In this document: positions 45,201-53,999 of the stretch, one piece after another
Layout: each line of letters opens with the position of its first letter
Numbering within the stretch: position 1 is the first letter of the stretch
Source of the DNA: Galactobacter caseinivorans
Lineage (GTDB): Bacteria > Actinomycetota > Actinomycetes > Actinomycetales > Micrococcaceae
Assembly: GCF_003640665.1 (NCBI RefSeq)
Contig: NZ_QQXL01000006.1
Location: 62,001 to 126,000 of the forward strand
Length of the DNA: 64,000 nt
Direction of reading: 5' to 3'
The notes under the pieces: model-generated
Databases searched by the model: none
Told to the model about the DNA's origin: nothing
The model's input: only the letters and a program-made list of their open reading frames with translations
Made by a program: the position numbers and the translations under genes

Positions 45201-45631
45201 ACGTGGCGACGGGCGAGCAGGTAGAGCTGCAGCCGCTGAACGGTGTCTTTGGTGATATCGATTCCAACACCTATGACACCAACGTGGCAGTGCTGCCGGT
45301 CTCGCTGAAGGCCTTGGGCGTCACCGCCGAGAACTCCTCGAAGCTGCGCTACCGCGTGGTGACCTGGAGCGATTACAACAAGAACGACAGCGGCCAGACG
45401 GTCTCCGTGGATAACACCCCGTGGATCTCCTACGATCCGTTCAAGCCCAGCGTCCAGGTTCAGTCCCCCGGCACCATGGTGACTGACCTCCCGGGCCAGC
45501 GCCTGTCGGTGAAGTTCGCTGACACCGCTCAGCAGCTCTTGGTCTTGCACCACCTCAACGCCACCGGCGATCTGAGTGGCAAGACCGCGGGCCAGGACGG
45601 CGGCAAGGCAGAGGTCGTGTCCTTCCGCTAG
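42296..45631 (+). CDS. Secreted subtilisin-like serine protease with PA domain (1111 aa)
   Basis: ATG at 42296, AAGGAG just upstream. Sec signal peptide RRRLALGVLVIATGTSLTFASTLPANAA (cleaved near residue 34). An inhibitor-I9-like prodomain follows (YVQFSGQGAFGSTQ... GVALTGDADKIRALA). S8 triad: Asp198 in VLDTGVDYTH, His277 in GHGSHVAGTAAG, Ser624 in GTSMAAPHVAG. A protease-associated insert with two cysteines lies between His and Ser. The last 400 residues are Fn3/beta-sandwich-like. No LPXTG or transmembrane tail, so a free secreted product. Digests extracellular protein by family inference. Confidence 0.95.
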   Translation: MSHRPLRRRLALGVLVIATGTSLTFASTLPANAAKTPSDSDGGAFSASESRLDALQNLKVAGPVRDSDGEVSAYVQFSGQGAFGSTQSNAVRQGKQKPAKKVAEVKKIRASITAKAKSAAKSADADVLYQTTNTIPGVALTGDADKIRALASRSDVVKITGIVPKNPENAGSAIDSGALASWQKLDQTGEGVTIAVLDTGVDYTHAGFGGPGTAEAYKKAQASPTLPKANTRLLDNKKFIGGWDLVGDDYDANSNNPTYQPIPKPDPNPLDCSTAGHGSHVAGTAAGYGVTADGKTFRGDYSKLTAEQVKAMRVAPGSAPKASLVGIRVFGCVGSSSVVGQALDYVLDPNSDGDFSDRAQVVNMSLGSDATPTQDPENDIVDALTKQGILSVVSSGNASDVTDVGGSPGNSRSSLTVANTVSSLASVDETKVTAPADLAGSYGSQLSSNFPWTGPVTGDVVMVNGDASVTGCSAITDPAVKGKWVWLHWTDDPTGVSLPCGSAARFNNAKAAGATGVVLDSPSDLFNAGIAGNTTIPGVQLTKTSAAKLQGAAKAGTLKVSVDPAQRGKVIAETGAKDTMNVSSSRGVHGSNGVSKPDVGAAGTSVGSVAVASGNGASVKTGTSMAAPHVAGIAALVAASGNYTPYQVKSLIMNTAATDVKRDGVAFGPHRVGSGRVMADAALKTPVYAYDKTAPDLTTSVFGVVEAAKGTTKLSRTIELRNVTTKARTYNVGYLAATSMPGAKVTVDKKKVTVPSKGLATVKVTLTLKSAQMEKSMDKTMDANQLGFARTYLADVTGRVEFTSAGGSASQADPTLRVPVTAAPKPVSDMSAKNVKVNLSKKTATVGLAGRGVDQGSGAENFLSKASTLTLGHSSARLGEKTDTVPSARPMDLQYVGANSTAPSVGAANGRLDIGLSTWGNWSSLTGTASGNTNQLQADIDVNGDGKADFRSFTTAADDLDLTLVATVNVATGEQVELQPLNGVFGDIDSNTYDTNVAVLPVSLKALGVTAENSSKLRYRVVTWSDYNKNDSGQTVSVDNTPWISYDPFKPSVQVQSPGTMVTDLPGQRLSVKFADTAQQLLVLHHLNATGDLSGKTAGQDGGKAEVVSFR

Positions 45632-46042
45632 ACCCAGTAGCAAGGCACAGCAGTAGGTAAAGCAGGACGGCGGGGCCGGTGGTCAGGGTGCACAAGCACC
45701 GTGGTCACCGGCCCCGCTTGCTGCGTCCGACGGTGCGGCAGTCCCGGCCCGACGGCGCTGCGGCTCCCGCAACTTCGACCCCGCGCGTTGACACTTCATA
45801 CGACATTTGCCGTCGTGCACGACGGCAAATGTCGTATGAAGTGGCAGGTGCCCGCGTGGGGCGGGGGTTTTGTCGTACGAGGTGGCGTTTGTCGTGAGAG
45901 GTGGCGCCGCCGCGGAGGGCCCGGCGGAAGTGGGCGCGGCGAAGGGGTTCCCGGCGAAGGGGTGCCCGGCGGAAGTGGGTGCGGCTAAGGGCGGCCATAT
46001 CGGGCCGGGCCGTGCCACGCCGCGCCGCGCCGGTCAGAACTT
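45632..46042. other. Intergenic region rich in palindromes
   Basis: No gene. It has a family B-like half site near 45747, a family A hairpin (45789-45846), two partial family A copies (45868-45886, 45887-45905), then a GC-rich tract of CGGCGGAAGTGGG-type repeats (about 45910-45990). Confidence 0.7.
45789..45846. repeat. Family A palindrome, 29-bp arms
   Basis: Arms 45789-45817 and 45818-45846 pair with one mismatch and almost no loop. The core is ACTTCATACGACATTTGCCG, so the centre ATTTGCC replaces AAACGCC. Confidence 0.9.
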
Positions 46043-47509
46043 CTAGGCGCGAACGGTGGGGAGCTCATCCCATTCGGTGGTGTAGCGATTGGAGCGGAAC
46101 TCGCGCTTCATGCTCCACTCTGGCTCCTCGCTGAAGCCGCCCCTGCCCAGCCCGATCGCCGCCTCGCCAAACTTGCCCTTCACGGCCGCGAGCAGGGCGT
46201 TGAGCTGCTGCCCGTCTCCGGCCCCGCTGCTCCGACCAGGATCCGACGATCCGCCGTCCCCACCCGCGGCCCCGGAGGGTGCAGCGGTACCCGGCCCCGC
46301 GTCGTCGAACAGGGAACCCTGCTCCCCCTCCCCTGGGGAGCCAAAGAGGTCCAGCTGCTCCTGGCCGCCGTGCTCGGTATCGCGGTCGAGCCCGGAGAGC
46401 ATCACGCCCGCGCGCACGTACTGCGTGCCGGGGTTCGTGACGGAACGCAGGGCGGAGACGGCGTAGCGGGTGAGCAGCAGCGGGTCCGCGGTGGGAGAGG
46501 GCAGCGCCACGGAACGCGAGGGGAAGGATGCCTCGCCGGAGAAGCGGCTGGTCCCGGCGGAGACGGTGAGCACGCGGGCGCGCAGGCCCTGGGCGGCCAG
46601 GCGGGCGGTGGCGCGCTGGGTGTAGAGGTTCATGACCTGATCCAGTTCCTCCCAGCTACTGACCGGCGTGGAGAAGCTACGCGAGTACATGACCTGGGCG
46701 CGGTCCGCTCGTTCGGCGGTGGGTGGCAGGCAGTTCACGCCGTTGAGTTCCCGGACCGTGCGTTCAAGGACCACGGAGTGTTTCTTGCGAATCTTGCTGG
46801 GGTCAGCCCGGCGCAGATCGGCGATGGTGTCGATGCCCTCTGCCCGCAGGCGCTCCCCACTGCGGGCGCCCACGCCCCACAGCCCCGTGACGGGAAGGCG
46901 CTGCTGCAGGGCCCACACGTCCTGGTCCGCCAGGGAATCCAGGGAGCAGACGCTGCCAAGGGTGGGGGTGTGCTTGGCGATGTGATTGGCCAGCTTGGCC
47001 TGGGTCTTGGTGGGGGCCACTCCCACGCAGACCGGCACGCCGACATAGCGCACCACGTCCTCCTTGATACGCGTGGCGAGCGCTAGCAGGTCCGCGGCCG
47101 TTCCGGCGAGCCCCACAAAGGACTCGTCGATGGAGTAGACCTCTTGCCACAGCCCGTGCCTGCCAAGCACCTCCATGACGCGCGCAGACATGTCCCCGTA
47201 GAGCTCGTAATTGCTTGACTTGGCCACCAGACCCCAGCGCCGCGCCTGGTCCTGCAGCTTGAACCAGGGCATGCCCGTCTTGACGCCCAGATCCTTGGAT
47301 TCTTGACTGCGGGCCACCACACAGCCGTCGTTGTTGGAGAGCACCACCACGGGACGCCCGCGCAGGGTGGGGTCAAAGACCCGCTCGCAGGAGACGTAGA
47401 AGTTGTTCACATCCACCAGGGCGATGCGCTCCCGCATGACCCTGTCCGCCGGGTCCGGGGGCAGGTGGCGCACATGCCAGTCCTCCGCCCGGCCTACCAG
47501 CTCAGACAT
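46043..47509 (-). CDS. umuC: Y-family DNA polymerase, UmuC type (488 aa)
   Basis: [41 protein letters not shown] is the UmuC start, with catalytic Asp, and [12 protein letters not shown] supplies [25 protein letters not shown] and [17 protein letters not shown] (HhH) follow, and the little-finger domain after that. A disordered Gly/Ser-rich insertion is present near 400-440. Error-prone translesion synthesis. ATG (47509) overlaps the umuD stop by 8 nt (ATGTCTGA). Confidence 0.93.
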   Translation of the reverse strand: MSELVGRAEDWHVRHLPPDPADRVMRERIALVDVNNFYVSCERVFDPTLRGRPVVVLSNNDGCVVARSQESKDLGVKTGMPWFKLQDQARRWGLVAKSSNYELYGDMSARVMEVLGRHGLWQEVYSIDESFVGLAGTAADLLALATRIKEDVVRYVGVPVCVGVAPTKTQAKLANHIAKHTPTLGSVCSLDSLADQDVWALQQRLPVTGLWGVGARSGERLRAEGIDTIADLRRADPSKIRKKHSVVLERTVRELNGVNCLPPTAERADRAQVMYSRSFSTPVSSWEELDQVMNLYTQRATARLAAQGLRARVLTVSAGTSRFSGEASFPSRSVALPSPTADPLLLTRYAVSALRSVTNPGTQYVRAGVMLSGLDRDTEHGGQEQLDLFGSPGEGEQGSLFDDAGPGTAAPSGAAGGDGGSSDPGRSSGAGDGQQLNALLAAVKGKFGEAAIGLGRGGFSEEPEWSMKREFRSNRYTTEWDELPTVRA

Positions 47510-47957
47510 GGTGCAGGCTCCGGGTCACTACGCCCCACAGGACCAGCTCGGTATCCGCGCCCACGCGGGTGACCTGCGCGCCGTCATCCGTGGCGAGGAT
47601 GATGCCCTCCGGGCGCTCGTGCCAACGGCGCAGCGTGAGCTCGCCATCCAAGACGGCGACGACGACGCTGCGGTCGCGCGGGTGAAGGGAACGGTCCACG
47701 ATCACCTCGTCCCCGTCCATCATGCCGTCCGCCGCCATGCCCTGACCTTCCACACGCATGAGGAAGGTGCTGGTGCGGTCCCGGACCAGGAGCCGGTTCA
47801 GGTCCAACCCGCCGTGGAAGTAGTCCTGCGCGGGAGAGGGAAAGCCGTGAGCCTGGGTGGGCTGGCCCGTGCCCGCGCCGCCCTCACCCACACGGGAAGC
47901 CGCGTCAAAGCGGTCCGCGCCGGGCATGGCCCGTCCGCCGCTGTTGTCCACGTTCAT
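47502..47957 (-). CDS. UmuD homologue lacking the catalytic Ser and Lys
   Basis: The start at 47957 is chosen because AGAGGA lies 8 nt before that ATG; GTG 47975 is an alternative. The S24 family layout is clear: [20 protein letters not shown] (cleavage site before GF), [46 protein letters not shown]. The nucleophile position, normally GNSM or GDSM, reads GQGM, so Ser is Gly. The general-base Lys (TVKKL in Escherichia coli) reads LTLRRW. It should therefore be unable to cleave itself. Operon with umuC. Confidence 0.85.
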   Translation of the reverse strand: MNVDNSGGRAMPGADRFDAASRVGEGGAGTGQPTQAHGFPSPAQDYFHGGLDLNRLLVRDRTSTFLMRVEGQGMAADGMMDGDEVIVDRSLHPRDRSVVVAVLDGELTLRRWHERPEGIILATDDGAQVTRVGADTELVLWGVVTRSLHHV

Positions 47958-48010
47958 CCGCGCCATCCTCTGCACCTGCGTCCACGGACACCAGAGTGGG
48001 GCCCGCTCAT

Positions 48011-48026
48011 TCGAAGATCTCTTCGA
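48011..48026. promoter_or_regulatory. SOS (LexA) box upstream of umuDC
   Basis: TCGAAGATCTCTTCGA has perfectly complementary 6-bp arms with 4-bp spacing, matching the mycobacterial/actinobacterial LexA consensus TCGAAC-N4-GTTCGA except for the inner C/G swap. It lies about 54 nt before the umuD start codon. Confidence 0.75.
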
Positions 48027-48062
48027 TTCAGTCTAGCCCGCGGGGGCGACGGTCAGGCCGAC

Positions 48063-48127
48063 GACGGACGGTTGCGACGGTTGCGACGGCGCCCGACGAC
48101 GGATGGTTGCGACGGTTGCGACGGCGC
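48063..48127. repeat. Two 30-bp direct repeats (35-bp period) upstream of umuDC
   Basis: GACGGACGGTTGCGACGGTTGCGACGGCGC (48063-48092; second copy 48098-48127 has T for C), each itself built from GGTTGCGAC units. A family B-like GCCCGACG lies between. Confidence 0.8.
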
Positions 48128-48168
48128 GTGTGTGTGCGTGTGTACGACGGTGAGCGTTGCCCCTGCGT

Positions 48169-48417
48169 TCACCGCGGGTGGTTGATGCTCCACGCGATCC
48201 ACCAGACGAACTGCGCCAGCCCACTCAGGAGAATCAGGGCGCCGCAGGCGAGGAGAAACATCGGCTGGGCATCCGGGGGCACCATGTTCGAAAACCGTGG
48301 AGTGGCAGCAAGCGGGGCCAGCGCGCCTGCAAAGAACGCCACAGCAAAGACACCGGTGAGCCAATGGTTGGCAAAGTCCTTGCCCTTCTTGTCCTGCTTG
48401 TCCTGCATATTCGCCAT
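48169..48417 (-). CDS. Small two-span membrane protein (82 aa)
   Basis: ATG at 48417 is preceded by GAGGAG at 4-9 nt. Begins MANMQDKQDKKGKDFANHW then two membrane spans: about 20-40 and 56-76. Ends WWIAWSINHPR. Not attached to a known family. Longer frames through this area are shadows of the convergent HAD gene. Confidence 0.6.
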   Translation of the reverse strand: MANMQDKQDKKGKDFANHWLTGVFAVAFFAGALAPLAATPRFSNMVPPDAQPMFLLACGALILLSGLAQFVWWIAWSINHPR

Positions 48418-48667
48418 GACACTCCTCTCTCGCCTCGTTGAGCCCCATTTTATTGCCTTCCTTGCGACGCCACCCTGCCGCGCCCACCAACCGTTCCAAC
48501 CGACCGTGCCCCGGCGCCCACCGCGTAGGCTCGTACCTAGCCACAACACCGTTGCTCGGCGCCTCCTCGCGCGCCGAGCCGCACGAGTTCCGCGGCCACA
48601 ACCCACCTCTACGCCCGCACCCGCACCCCACACCCCCGCACCCAGCAGCCACAGGAGTCCGCACCGC

Positions 48668-49372
48668 ATGTCCACCCCCACGCCTCCCCTGCCCCAAGCC
48701 GTGCTCTGGGACCTGGACGGAACCCTCATCGACTCCGAGCCGCTCTGGATGGCTGCGGAGGCCAGCCTGATGGCTGAGTTTGGGATCGAGTGGACCCACG
48801 AGGATGCCATGAGCCTGGTGGGCAACGCCCTGCCGGTTTCAGCGGAAATCATGCGCTCCCACGGCGTTCCGCTGGAGAACCGCCAGGTCATTGACCGCCT
48901 GATTGGCGAGGTCATGGCCGGCCTGCGCCGCGAGGTGCCCTGGCGCGCCGGCGCCCGCGAGCTGTTGGTCTCCCTGCAGCAGGCCGGGGTGCCGCAGGCT
49001 CTGGTCACCATGAGCGAGGCCGTGATGGCGGAGGCCGTGGTGCAGGGCCTGGGCTTTGACCCCTTCAGCGTCAGGATCACCGGGGATGTGGTGCGCAACG
49101 GCAAGCCCCACCCCGAGCCGTACCTCACGGCGGTCACCCAGCTGGAGGAGAGCCACGGACCGCTGGACCCCCAGCGCGTCGTGGCCGTGGAGGACTCCCG
49201 CCCCGGCACCGCTTCCGCCATGGCGGCCGGTCTCGTGACCGTCGCCGTTCCGCTGCATGTGCCCCTTGAACCGAACCCGGGGCTCCACCTGCTCAAGGAC
49301 CTGGACGGCGTCACGCCGCAGGACCTGGCGCGGATCGTGGCTCAGGACGACGCCCTCCGCGCCGGCGAATAG
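48668..49372 (+). CDS. HAD-superfamily hydrolase, beta-phosphoglucomutase-like
   Basis: ATG at 48668 has AGGAG 9 nt upstream. DxDGTLIDSEP (motif I, nucleophile Asp in VLWDLDGTLIDSE), VTMSEAVMAEAV (motif II Thr/Ser), KPHPEPY (motif III Lys) and VVAVEDSRPGTASAMAAG (motif IV). Cap type C1. The 234 aa are normal. Dephosphorylates a small sugar phosphate or nucleotide; substrate unknown. Confidence 0.9.
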   Translation: MSTPTPPLPQAVLWDLDGTLIDSEPLWMAAEASLMAEFGIEWTHEDAMSLVGNALPVSAEIMRSHGVPLENRQVIDRLIGEVMAGLRREVPWRAGARELLVSLQQAGVPQALVTMSEAVMAEAVVQGLGFDPFSVRITGDVVRNGKPHPEPYLTAVTQLEESHGPLDPQRVVAVEDSRPGTASAMAAGLVTVAVPLHVPLEPNPGLHLLKDLDGVTPQDLARIVAQDDALRAGE

Positions 49373-49546
49373 CACGGACTCGAAACGACCGTGGCCGCCC
49401 AGGTGCCGTGAGGCACCCGGGCGGCCACGCGCCGTCGAGCAGGCAGTTCGGATGGGCAGTTCGGTTATGCAGGCACGTCACCTGACCAGGCAGTTCGCCT
49501 CAACAAACCCCGCCGTAAAACGCTAAGAAAACGCCGGAAAGCCGAT

Positions 49547-50308
49547 TTACTTGGGCGCCATCCGAATGGCACCGTCCAGGCGAATGGTCTCTCCGTTGAG
49601 CATGGGATTCTCCACGATGGCCCGCACCAACTGCGCGTATTCCGTGGCCTTGCCCAGGCGCGCCGGGTGCGGCACCTGTTGGCCAAGCGAATCCTGCGCG
49701 GCCTGCGGCAGGCCGGCCATCATGGGCGTCTCAAAGATGCCGGGGGCAATGGTCATGACGCGGACGGCGTCCCGCGCCAGCTCGCGCGCGGCGGGCAGCG
49801 TCACCGCGGCCACGGCGCCCTTGGACGCCGAGTACGCCATCTGCCCAATCTGCCCGTCAAAGGCCGCGACAGAGGCAGTGTTGATGATGACACCGCGCTC
49901 CTCGCCCTGCAGCTCGGTGGCCTTCATAGCCACGGCGGCCTGCGCCATGACGTTAATGGTGCCCAGCAGATTGATTTTGACGACGCGCATGAAGGCGTCT
50001 GCACTGAGCGGACCCTCGCGGCCCACCAGCTTGCCCGGGGTGGCCACGCCGGCGCAGTTGACCACGATGCGCAGGTCCCCTGCCGCGGCGGCCTGTTCGA
50101 CGGCGCTGCGTACAGCGGCCTCGTCGGTCACGTCTGCGCCAAGGAAGTGAGCCTGGGGGCCCAGTTCCGCGGCGGCCTTCTCCCCGGCTTCGCCGGGCAG
50201 GTCAAGGATGAAGACCTCTGCGCCGGCCTCGATGAGGGTGCGGGCCGTGGCGTTACCGAGCCCGGAGGCGCCGCCGGTGACGAGGGCGATACAACCGTTG
50301 ATCTGCAT
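49547..50308 (-). CDS. SDR-family 3-hydroxyacyl-CoA dehydrogenase-like (HSD10 type)
   Basis: The start at 50308 gives MQINGCIALVTGGASGLGNATARTLIEAGAEVFILDL, with TGGASGLG cofactor motif. VVNCAGVATPGK, GVIINTASVAAFDGQIGQMAYSASKGAVAA (Ser, Tyr, Lys triad) and APGIFETPMMAGLP are as in HSD10-type enzymes of fatty acid or branched amino acid oxidation. 253 aa, NAD-dependent by family. Confidence 0.88.
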   Translation of the reverse strand: MQINGCIALVTGGASGLGNATARTLIEAGAEVFILDLPGEAGEKAAAELGPQAHFLGADVTDEAAVRSAVEQAAAAGDLRIVVNCAGVATPGKLVGREGPLSADAFMRVVKINLLGTINVMAQAAVAMKATELQGEERGVIINTASVAAFDGQIGQMAYSASKGAVAAVTLPAARELARDAVRVMTIAPGIFETPMMAGLPQAAQDSLGQQVPHPARLGKATEYAQLVRAIVENPMLNGETIRLDGAIRMAPK

Positions 50309-50397
50309 CTGAGAACTCCCTTGATCCGAGATGTGCGGCCGGCGCCAGGGTGGCTGCGGCCGGGACTGCTGAGGTGCGGGGCGTGAGGTGCGGGGCG

Positions 50398-51357
50398 TTA
50401 GTTGCGCGAAACCTTGCCCATGAGTGAGGCGATGGGGCGCAGCACCACGGGACGCGCGGCCTCCATGACGCCGATCGTGAGGGCCACGCCCACCACAAAG
50501 ATCCAGAATCCGACCCAGCCCCCCGCGTCCGCGCCAAGGAACATGTGGTTCAGGTTGCGCAGCGCCCCGGTGGAGAGCACCAGCGCCACGTGCACAATCA
50601 CAAAGATGACGAAGTACAGCATCACCGGGAAGTGCACGGCGCGCGCCCACTCCATCTTGAACGTCTTGGCCAGCCCGTTGGCCTTGGAGGGGAACAGGCC
50701 GGACATGCGCCAACCGGAGAGCGCCGCGAGGGGCGCCGCAACAAACACGGTAAGGAAGTACGCGAGCAGCTGGATGGCGTTGTAAGAGACCCAGCCGTTC
50801 TCCAGCGGCCAATCCAGCGAGGCGTACTGCAGGCCGGCGCTGATCACGTTGGGGAACACATCCCAGCTGGTCGGCACAATGCGCGCCCACTGCCCGCTGG
50901 CAAAGAGCAACACCACAAACAGCAGGCCGTTCACCAGCCACAGGATGTCGATGCTTTGGTGGAACCACAGGTCAAGGCTGATCTTCTTGGGCGAGGCCTT
51001 GCCGCGCCCGCGCTTCTTGGGCGTCCAGTACGCCGCGGGCCGCTGCGTGGTGCGCACGCGCAGGCCGGAGCGAATGATGAGCGCCATGAAGAAGAAGTTC
51101 AGGAAGTGATTCCAGCGCAGCCAGGCGGGGAAGCCCTCCGGCGTTCCCTCCGGCGGGTGCGTGCCGCCGGGGTAGGTCACCAGAAAGTCCTGCACGGCGG
51201 GCAGGGTGCGCAGCAGCTTGGCCGCGAGGACCACCACACCCACCAGCACGACGGCGGCGGCGAGCCACACGAGCGCGCGTTGCCAGAGCGGCAGGCCGGC
51301 AAGGCGTGCCATGGGACTGGAGGCGGAGGCCTTGTTTGCCGCCGGATTCCGGGTCAT
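50398..51357 (-). CDS. Cytochrome b561/b-type membrane protein (319 aa)
   Basis: ATG at 51357 after AGGAGAGACTC. At least five spans with conserved His pairs (WNHFLNFFFMALIIRSGL, WFHQSIDILWLVNGLLFVVLLF, RAVHFPVMLYFVIFVIVHVALV) that would bind haem b. A GRKASPKKI-type basic loop separates the first and second halves. Similar to the membrane subunit of periplasmic oxidoreductases; no partner is in view. Ends 90 nt before the SDR start. Confidence 0.78.
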   Translation of the reverse strand: MTRNPAANKASASSPMARLAGLPLWQRALVWLAAAVVLVGVVVLAAKLLRTLPAVQDFLVTYPGGTHPPEGTPEGFPAWLRWNHFLNFFFMALIIRSGLRVRTTQRPAAYWTPKKRGRGKASPKKISLDLWFHQSIDILWLVNGLLFVVLLFASGQWARIVPTSWDVFPNVISAGLQYASLDWPLENGWVSYNAIQLLAYFLTVFVAAPLAALSGWRMSGLFPSKANGLAKTFKMEWARAVHFPVMLYFVIFVIVHVALVLSTGALRNLNHMFLGADAGGWVGFWIFVVGVALTIGVMEAARPVVLRPIASLMGKVSRN

Positions 51358-51508
51358 GAGTCTCTCCTGGGTGCGGATGGGACAGAACGACACCGAAGCG
51401 ACGTCGCTCCCCCAACCTACCCGCCAATGGCCACTCAGTGAATAGCCGTTAACTGAAATTCGGGGCCGGGCTTCCGGCCGGTTTTTCTGGCCGGGTCTCC
51501 GGGCCGCG

Positions 51509-52918
51509 CTACATGTCCTCCAGTTCCTTGCCCTTGGTCTCCTTGACGTAGCGAGCCACAAACCAGAGGGAGAGCAGGGCAAAGAACGCGTAGATGCCGT
51601 ACGCCAGCGTCAGGCCAATCTCGGACAGCGTGGGGAACGTGGTGGTGACCAGGAAGTTGGCCAGCCACTGCGCGGCGGCGGCGACGGAGAGCGCAATGGC
51701 GCGGACCCTGTTCGGGAACATCTCTCCCAGCAACACCCAGACCACCGGCCCCCAGGTGGCGCCAAAGGCGACAACAAAGGCGTTAGCCGCCACCAGCGCA
51801 ACCATGCCCCAGGCACCCGGCAGGGACACAGCGCCGTCGACCATCACAGACTGCGAGAACGCCAGGGCCATGACACCAAGGGCCACGGCCATGCCCGCGG
51901 AACCGACCAGCAGCATGGGCCGGCGGCCCACCTTGTCCACCAGGGCAATCGCGACGATCGTCACCACAATGTTGGTGACGGAGGTGATCACGGAGACCGT
52001 GAAGGAATCCGACTCGGAGAAGCCGACCGAGCGCCACAGGGTCGTGGAGTAGTAGAAGATCACGTTGATACCAACAAATTGCTGGAACACGGACAGCGCA
52101 ATGCCGATCCACACCACCGGCATGAGCCCCCACGCCGGGCCCTTCAGGTCCCGCAGGCTCTGGCGGGCCTCCGCGTTGGAGGTGCGCTCAATGTCCTCGA
52201 TTTTGTGCTCCACGGCCTCCTCCGTGCGCAGGCCGACCACGTCTCGCAGCACCAGCTTGGCGCGCGCCAGGTCCCCCTTGGCCACCAGGTAGCGCGGGGA
52301 CTCGGGGACCATCAGCGCCAGCACGCCGTACAGCACCGCAGGAACCACCTCCACCAGGAACATCCAGCGCCACGCCTCCAGGCCAAGCCACACGGGCTGG
52401 GCCGCACCACCGGCGGTGTTGGCGATGAACGCGTCGGAGAGCAGGGCAAGGAAGATGCCGGTGACGATCGCGAGCTGCTGCAGGGACCCCAGACGGCCGC
52501 GCACGCGGGCCGGAGCGATCTCAGCGATGTAGGCCGGGGCAATCACGGAGGCCATGCCCACGCCCACGCCGCCCACGGCGCGCCAGATGGAGAGGTCAAT
52601 GATGTCGAAGCAGAAGGCCGACCCCACCGAAGACACGGCGAAGAGGGTCGCGGCCAGGAGCATGGCGCGGATGCGGCCAAAGCGGTCCGCGATGGAACCC
52701 GCGAACCACGCGCCAACCATGGCGCCAATCAGGGCCACAGAGACCACAAAGCCGGTGATGGCGCCGGAGAGATTCCATCTGTCTTGAATGGCATCCACGG
52801 CGCCGTTAATCACGGATGAATCAAAGCCAAAGAGGAGTCCGCCCAAGGCGGCCACCACCGAGACCATGATGACTTTGAGCGGGATCCCGTCCCGCGTTGG
52901 CTGCGCCGAGGTACTCAT
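51509..52918 (-). CDS. Sugar-porter-family MFS transporter
   Basis: Sugar porter signatures: GGLLFGFDSSVINGAVDAI (helix 1), GSIADRFGRIRAML, RAVGGVGVGMASVIAPAYIAEIAPARVRGRLGSLQQLAIVTG, VPESPRYLVAKGD, GINVIFYYSTTLW, and VDKVGRRPMLL. About 12 spans, 469 aa, proton-coupled sugar import expected. ATG at 52918; the upstream reading frame is a shadow. Confidence 0.93.
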   Translation of the reverse strand: MSTSAQPTRDGIPLKVIMVSVVAALGGLLFGFDSSVINGAVDAIQDRWNLSGAITGFVVSVALIGAMVGAWFAGSIADRFGRIRAMLLAATLFAVSSVGSAFCFDIIDLSIWRAVGGVGVGMASVIAPAYIAEIAPARVRGRLGSLQQLAIVTGIFLALLSDAFIANTAGGAAQPVWLGLEAWRWMFLVEVVPAVLYGVLALMVPESPRYLVAKGDLARAKLVLRDVVGLRTEEAVEHKIEDIERTSNAEARQSLRDLKGPAWGLMPVVWIGIALSVFQQFVGINVIFYYSTTLWRSVGFSESDSFTVSVITSVTNIVVTIVAIALVDKVGRRPMLLVGSAGMAVALGVMALAFSQSVMVDGAVSLPGAWGMVALVAANAFVVAFGATWGPVVWVLLGEMFPNRVRAIALSVAAAAQWLANFLVTTTFPTLSEIGLTLAYGIYAFFALLSLWFVARYVKETKGKELEDM

Positions 52919-52984
52919 GCGGCGAGTGTAGACCCAGTCACACGCTGTGTTAAAACTCCCCCGAAAACGGTCAAGCCCGGACGC

Positions 52985-53028
52985 AGCGAGCCCCGCCCGC
53001 GACCGTTGGGTCACTGGCGGGGCTCGCT
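52985..53028. terminator. Bidirectional terminator between the transporter leader and the Rpf-like gene
   Basis: AGCGAGCCCCGCC pairs perfectly with GGCGGGGCTCGCT (13 bp) around an 18-nt loop. Confidence 0.75.
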
Positions 53029-53079
53029 GGAGTTCGGCCGGCCTAGCGCTGCGGTGTCACCGCTTCGCTAGGCATGACC

Positions 53080-53874
53080 TCACTTGGTCGGCAGGTTGAG
53101 CTGCGAACCGGCAAAGATCATGTCGGGGCTGGTCAGCTCGCCCTTGTTCAGGGAGTAGAGCGAGAGCCACGAGCCCAAGCCCTGGGACTTGGCGATGCTG
53201 GACAGGGTGTCGCCTGCCTTCACCGTGTAGTTCTTGCCCGAGTCCTTGACGTTGGCGGGCAACGCGAGGGACGGCGCAACGTGCTTTGCCTTGGAAGGCG
53301 CGGCAACCGGCGCCTGGGGCACGGAACGCTTGCTGGTGTAGCCGGAGCCGATCTTGCTCTTGGCGGCCGAGCTCTTCTGGGTGGAGTACTTGGAAGAGTA
53401 GGAGCTGATGTTGCTCTTCTTCGTGGAGTACTTCTTCGAGTAAGAGCTGGAGCTGCCCTTGACGCTCTTGCCGGCGGAGGTGGCACCGTCGTTGGCCGCG
53501 GCGGAGCCGCGCAGGCCCAGCTTGGCGGAGCATGCGGGCCATGCGCCCCAGCCCTGCCCGGCCTGAACCTTCTTGGCCACGCGGATCTGCTCCGCCTTGG
53601 AGGCGTTGTGGGAGGAGCCCTTGCCGCCGAACGCCTTCCAGGTGCTCGGGGTGAACTGGAGTCCACCGCCAAAGCCGTTTCCGGTGTTGGTGCCCCACTT
53701 GCCACCGGACTCGCACTGCGCGAGCTTGTCCCAGGTGTTGGTGGGTGCTGCGGCCGCATTCGCCGGAGCCGCGGTCATCGCGGTGCCAGCCGAGAGGGCC
53801 AGGGCGGCCACGCCGCCCATGATTCCGATGCGTCCAAAACGGCGCCCGGCAGTCTGCTGATTCTTCAAGGTCAC
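53080..53874 (-). CDS. Secreted Rpf-like transglycosylase with LysM domain
   Basis: GTG at 53874 after AGGAGAA. Signal peptide (RFGRIGIMGGVAALALSAGTAMTAAPANA). Then the transglycosylase-like/Rpf domain: WDKLAQCESGGKWGTNTGNGFGGGLQFTPSTWKAFGG (catalytic Glu in CESGG), ending KVQAGQGWGAWPACSAKLG. A Ser/Tyr/Lys-rich linker (SYSSKYSTQKS-type repeats) separates it from a C-terminal LysM (YTVKAGDTLSSIAKSQGLGSWLSLYSLNKG). Acts on cell-wall peptidoglycan, possibly as a resuscitation-promoting factor. Confidence 0.93.
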   Translation of the reverse strand: MTLKNQQTAGRRFGRIGIMGGVAALALSAGTAMTAAPANAAAAPTNTWDKLAQCESGGKWGTNTGNGFGGGLQFTPSTWKAFGGKGSSHNASKAEQIRVAKKVQAGQGWGAWPACSAKLGLRGSAAANDGATSAGKSVKGSSSSYSKKYSTKKSNISSYSSKYSTQKSSAAKSKIGSGYTSKRSVPQAPVAAPSKAKHVAPSLALPANVKDSGKNYTVKAGDTLSSIAKSQGLGSWLSLYSLNKGELTSPDMIFAGSQLNLPTK

Positions 53875-53999
53875 GGTCTTCTCCTGCGCCGCCCCAGCAC
53901 ACAAGCTGCCCGTTCTGCGCGATCCGTTGATCTTCCGGTGGAGCAGCAGCGAACGGGAGGGGCCGGCTGCTCCGGCGTTCCGACTCTTCCCGCAGCTGT

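Noticed and set aside
43526-45643. 705-aa minus-strand frame opposite the subtilase
   Set aside because: Gly/His/Val-rich antisense shadow of a well-supported protein.
48169-49314. 381-aa minus-strand protein over the HAD gene
   Set aside because: It is the reverse shadow of the HAD hydrolase; only the last 82 residues have their own RBS, start and membrane spans.
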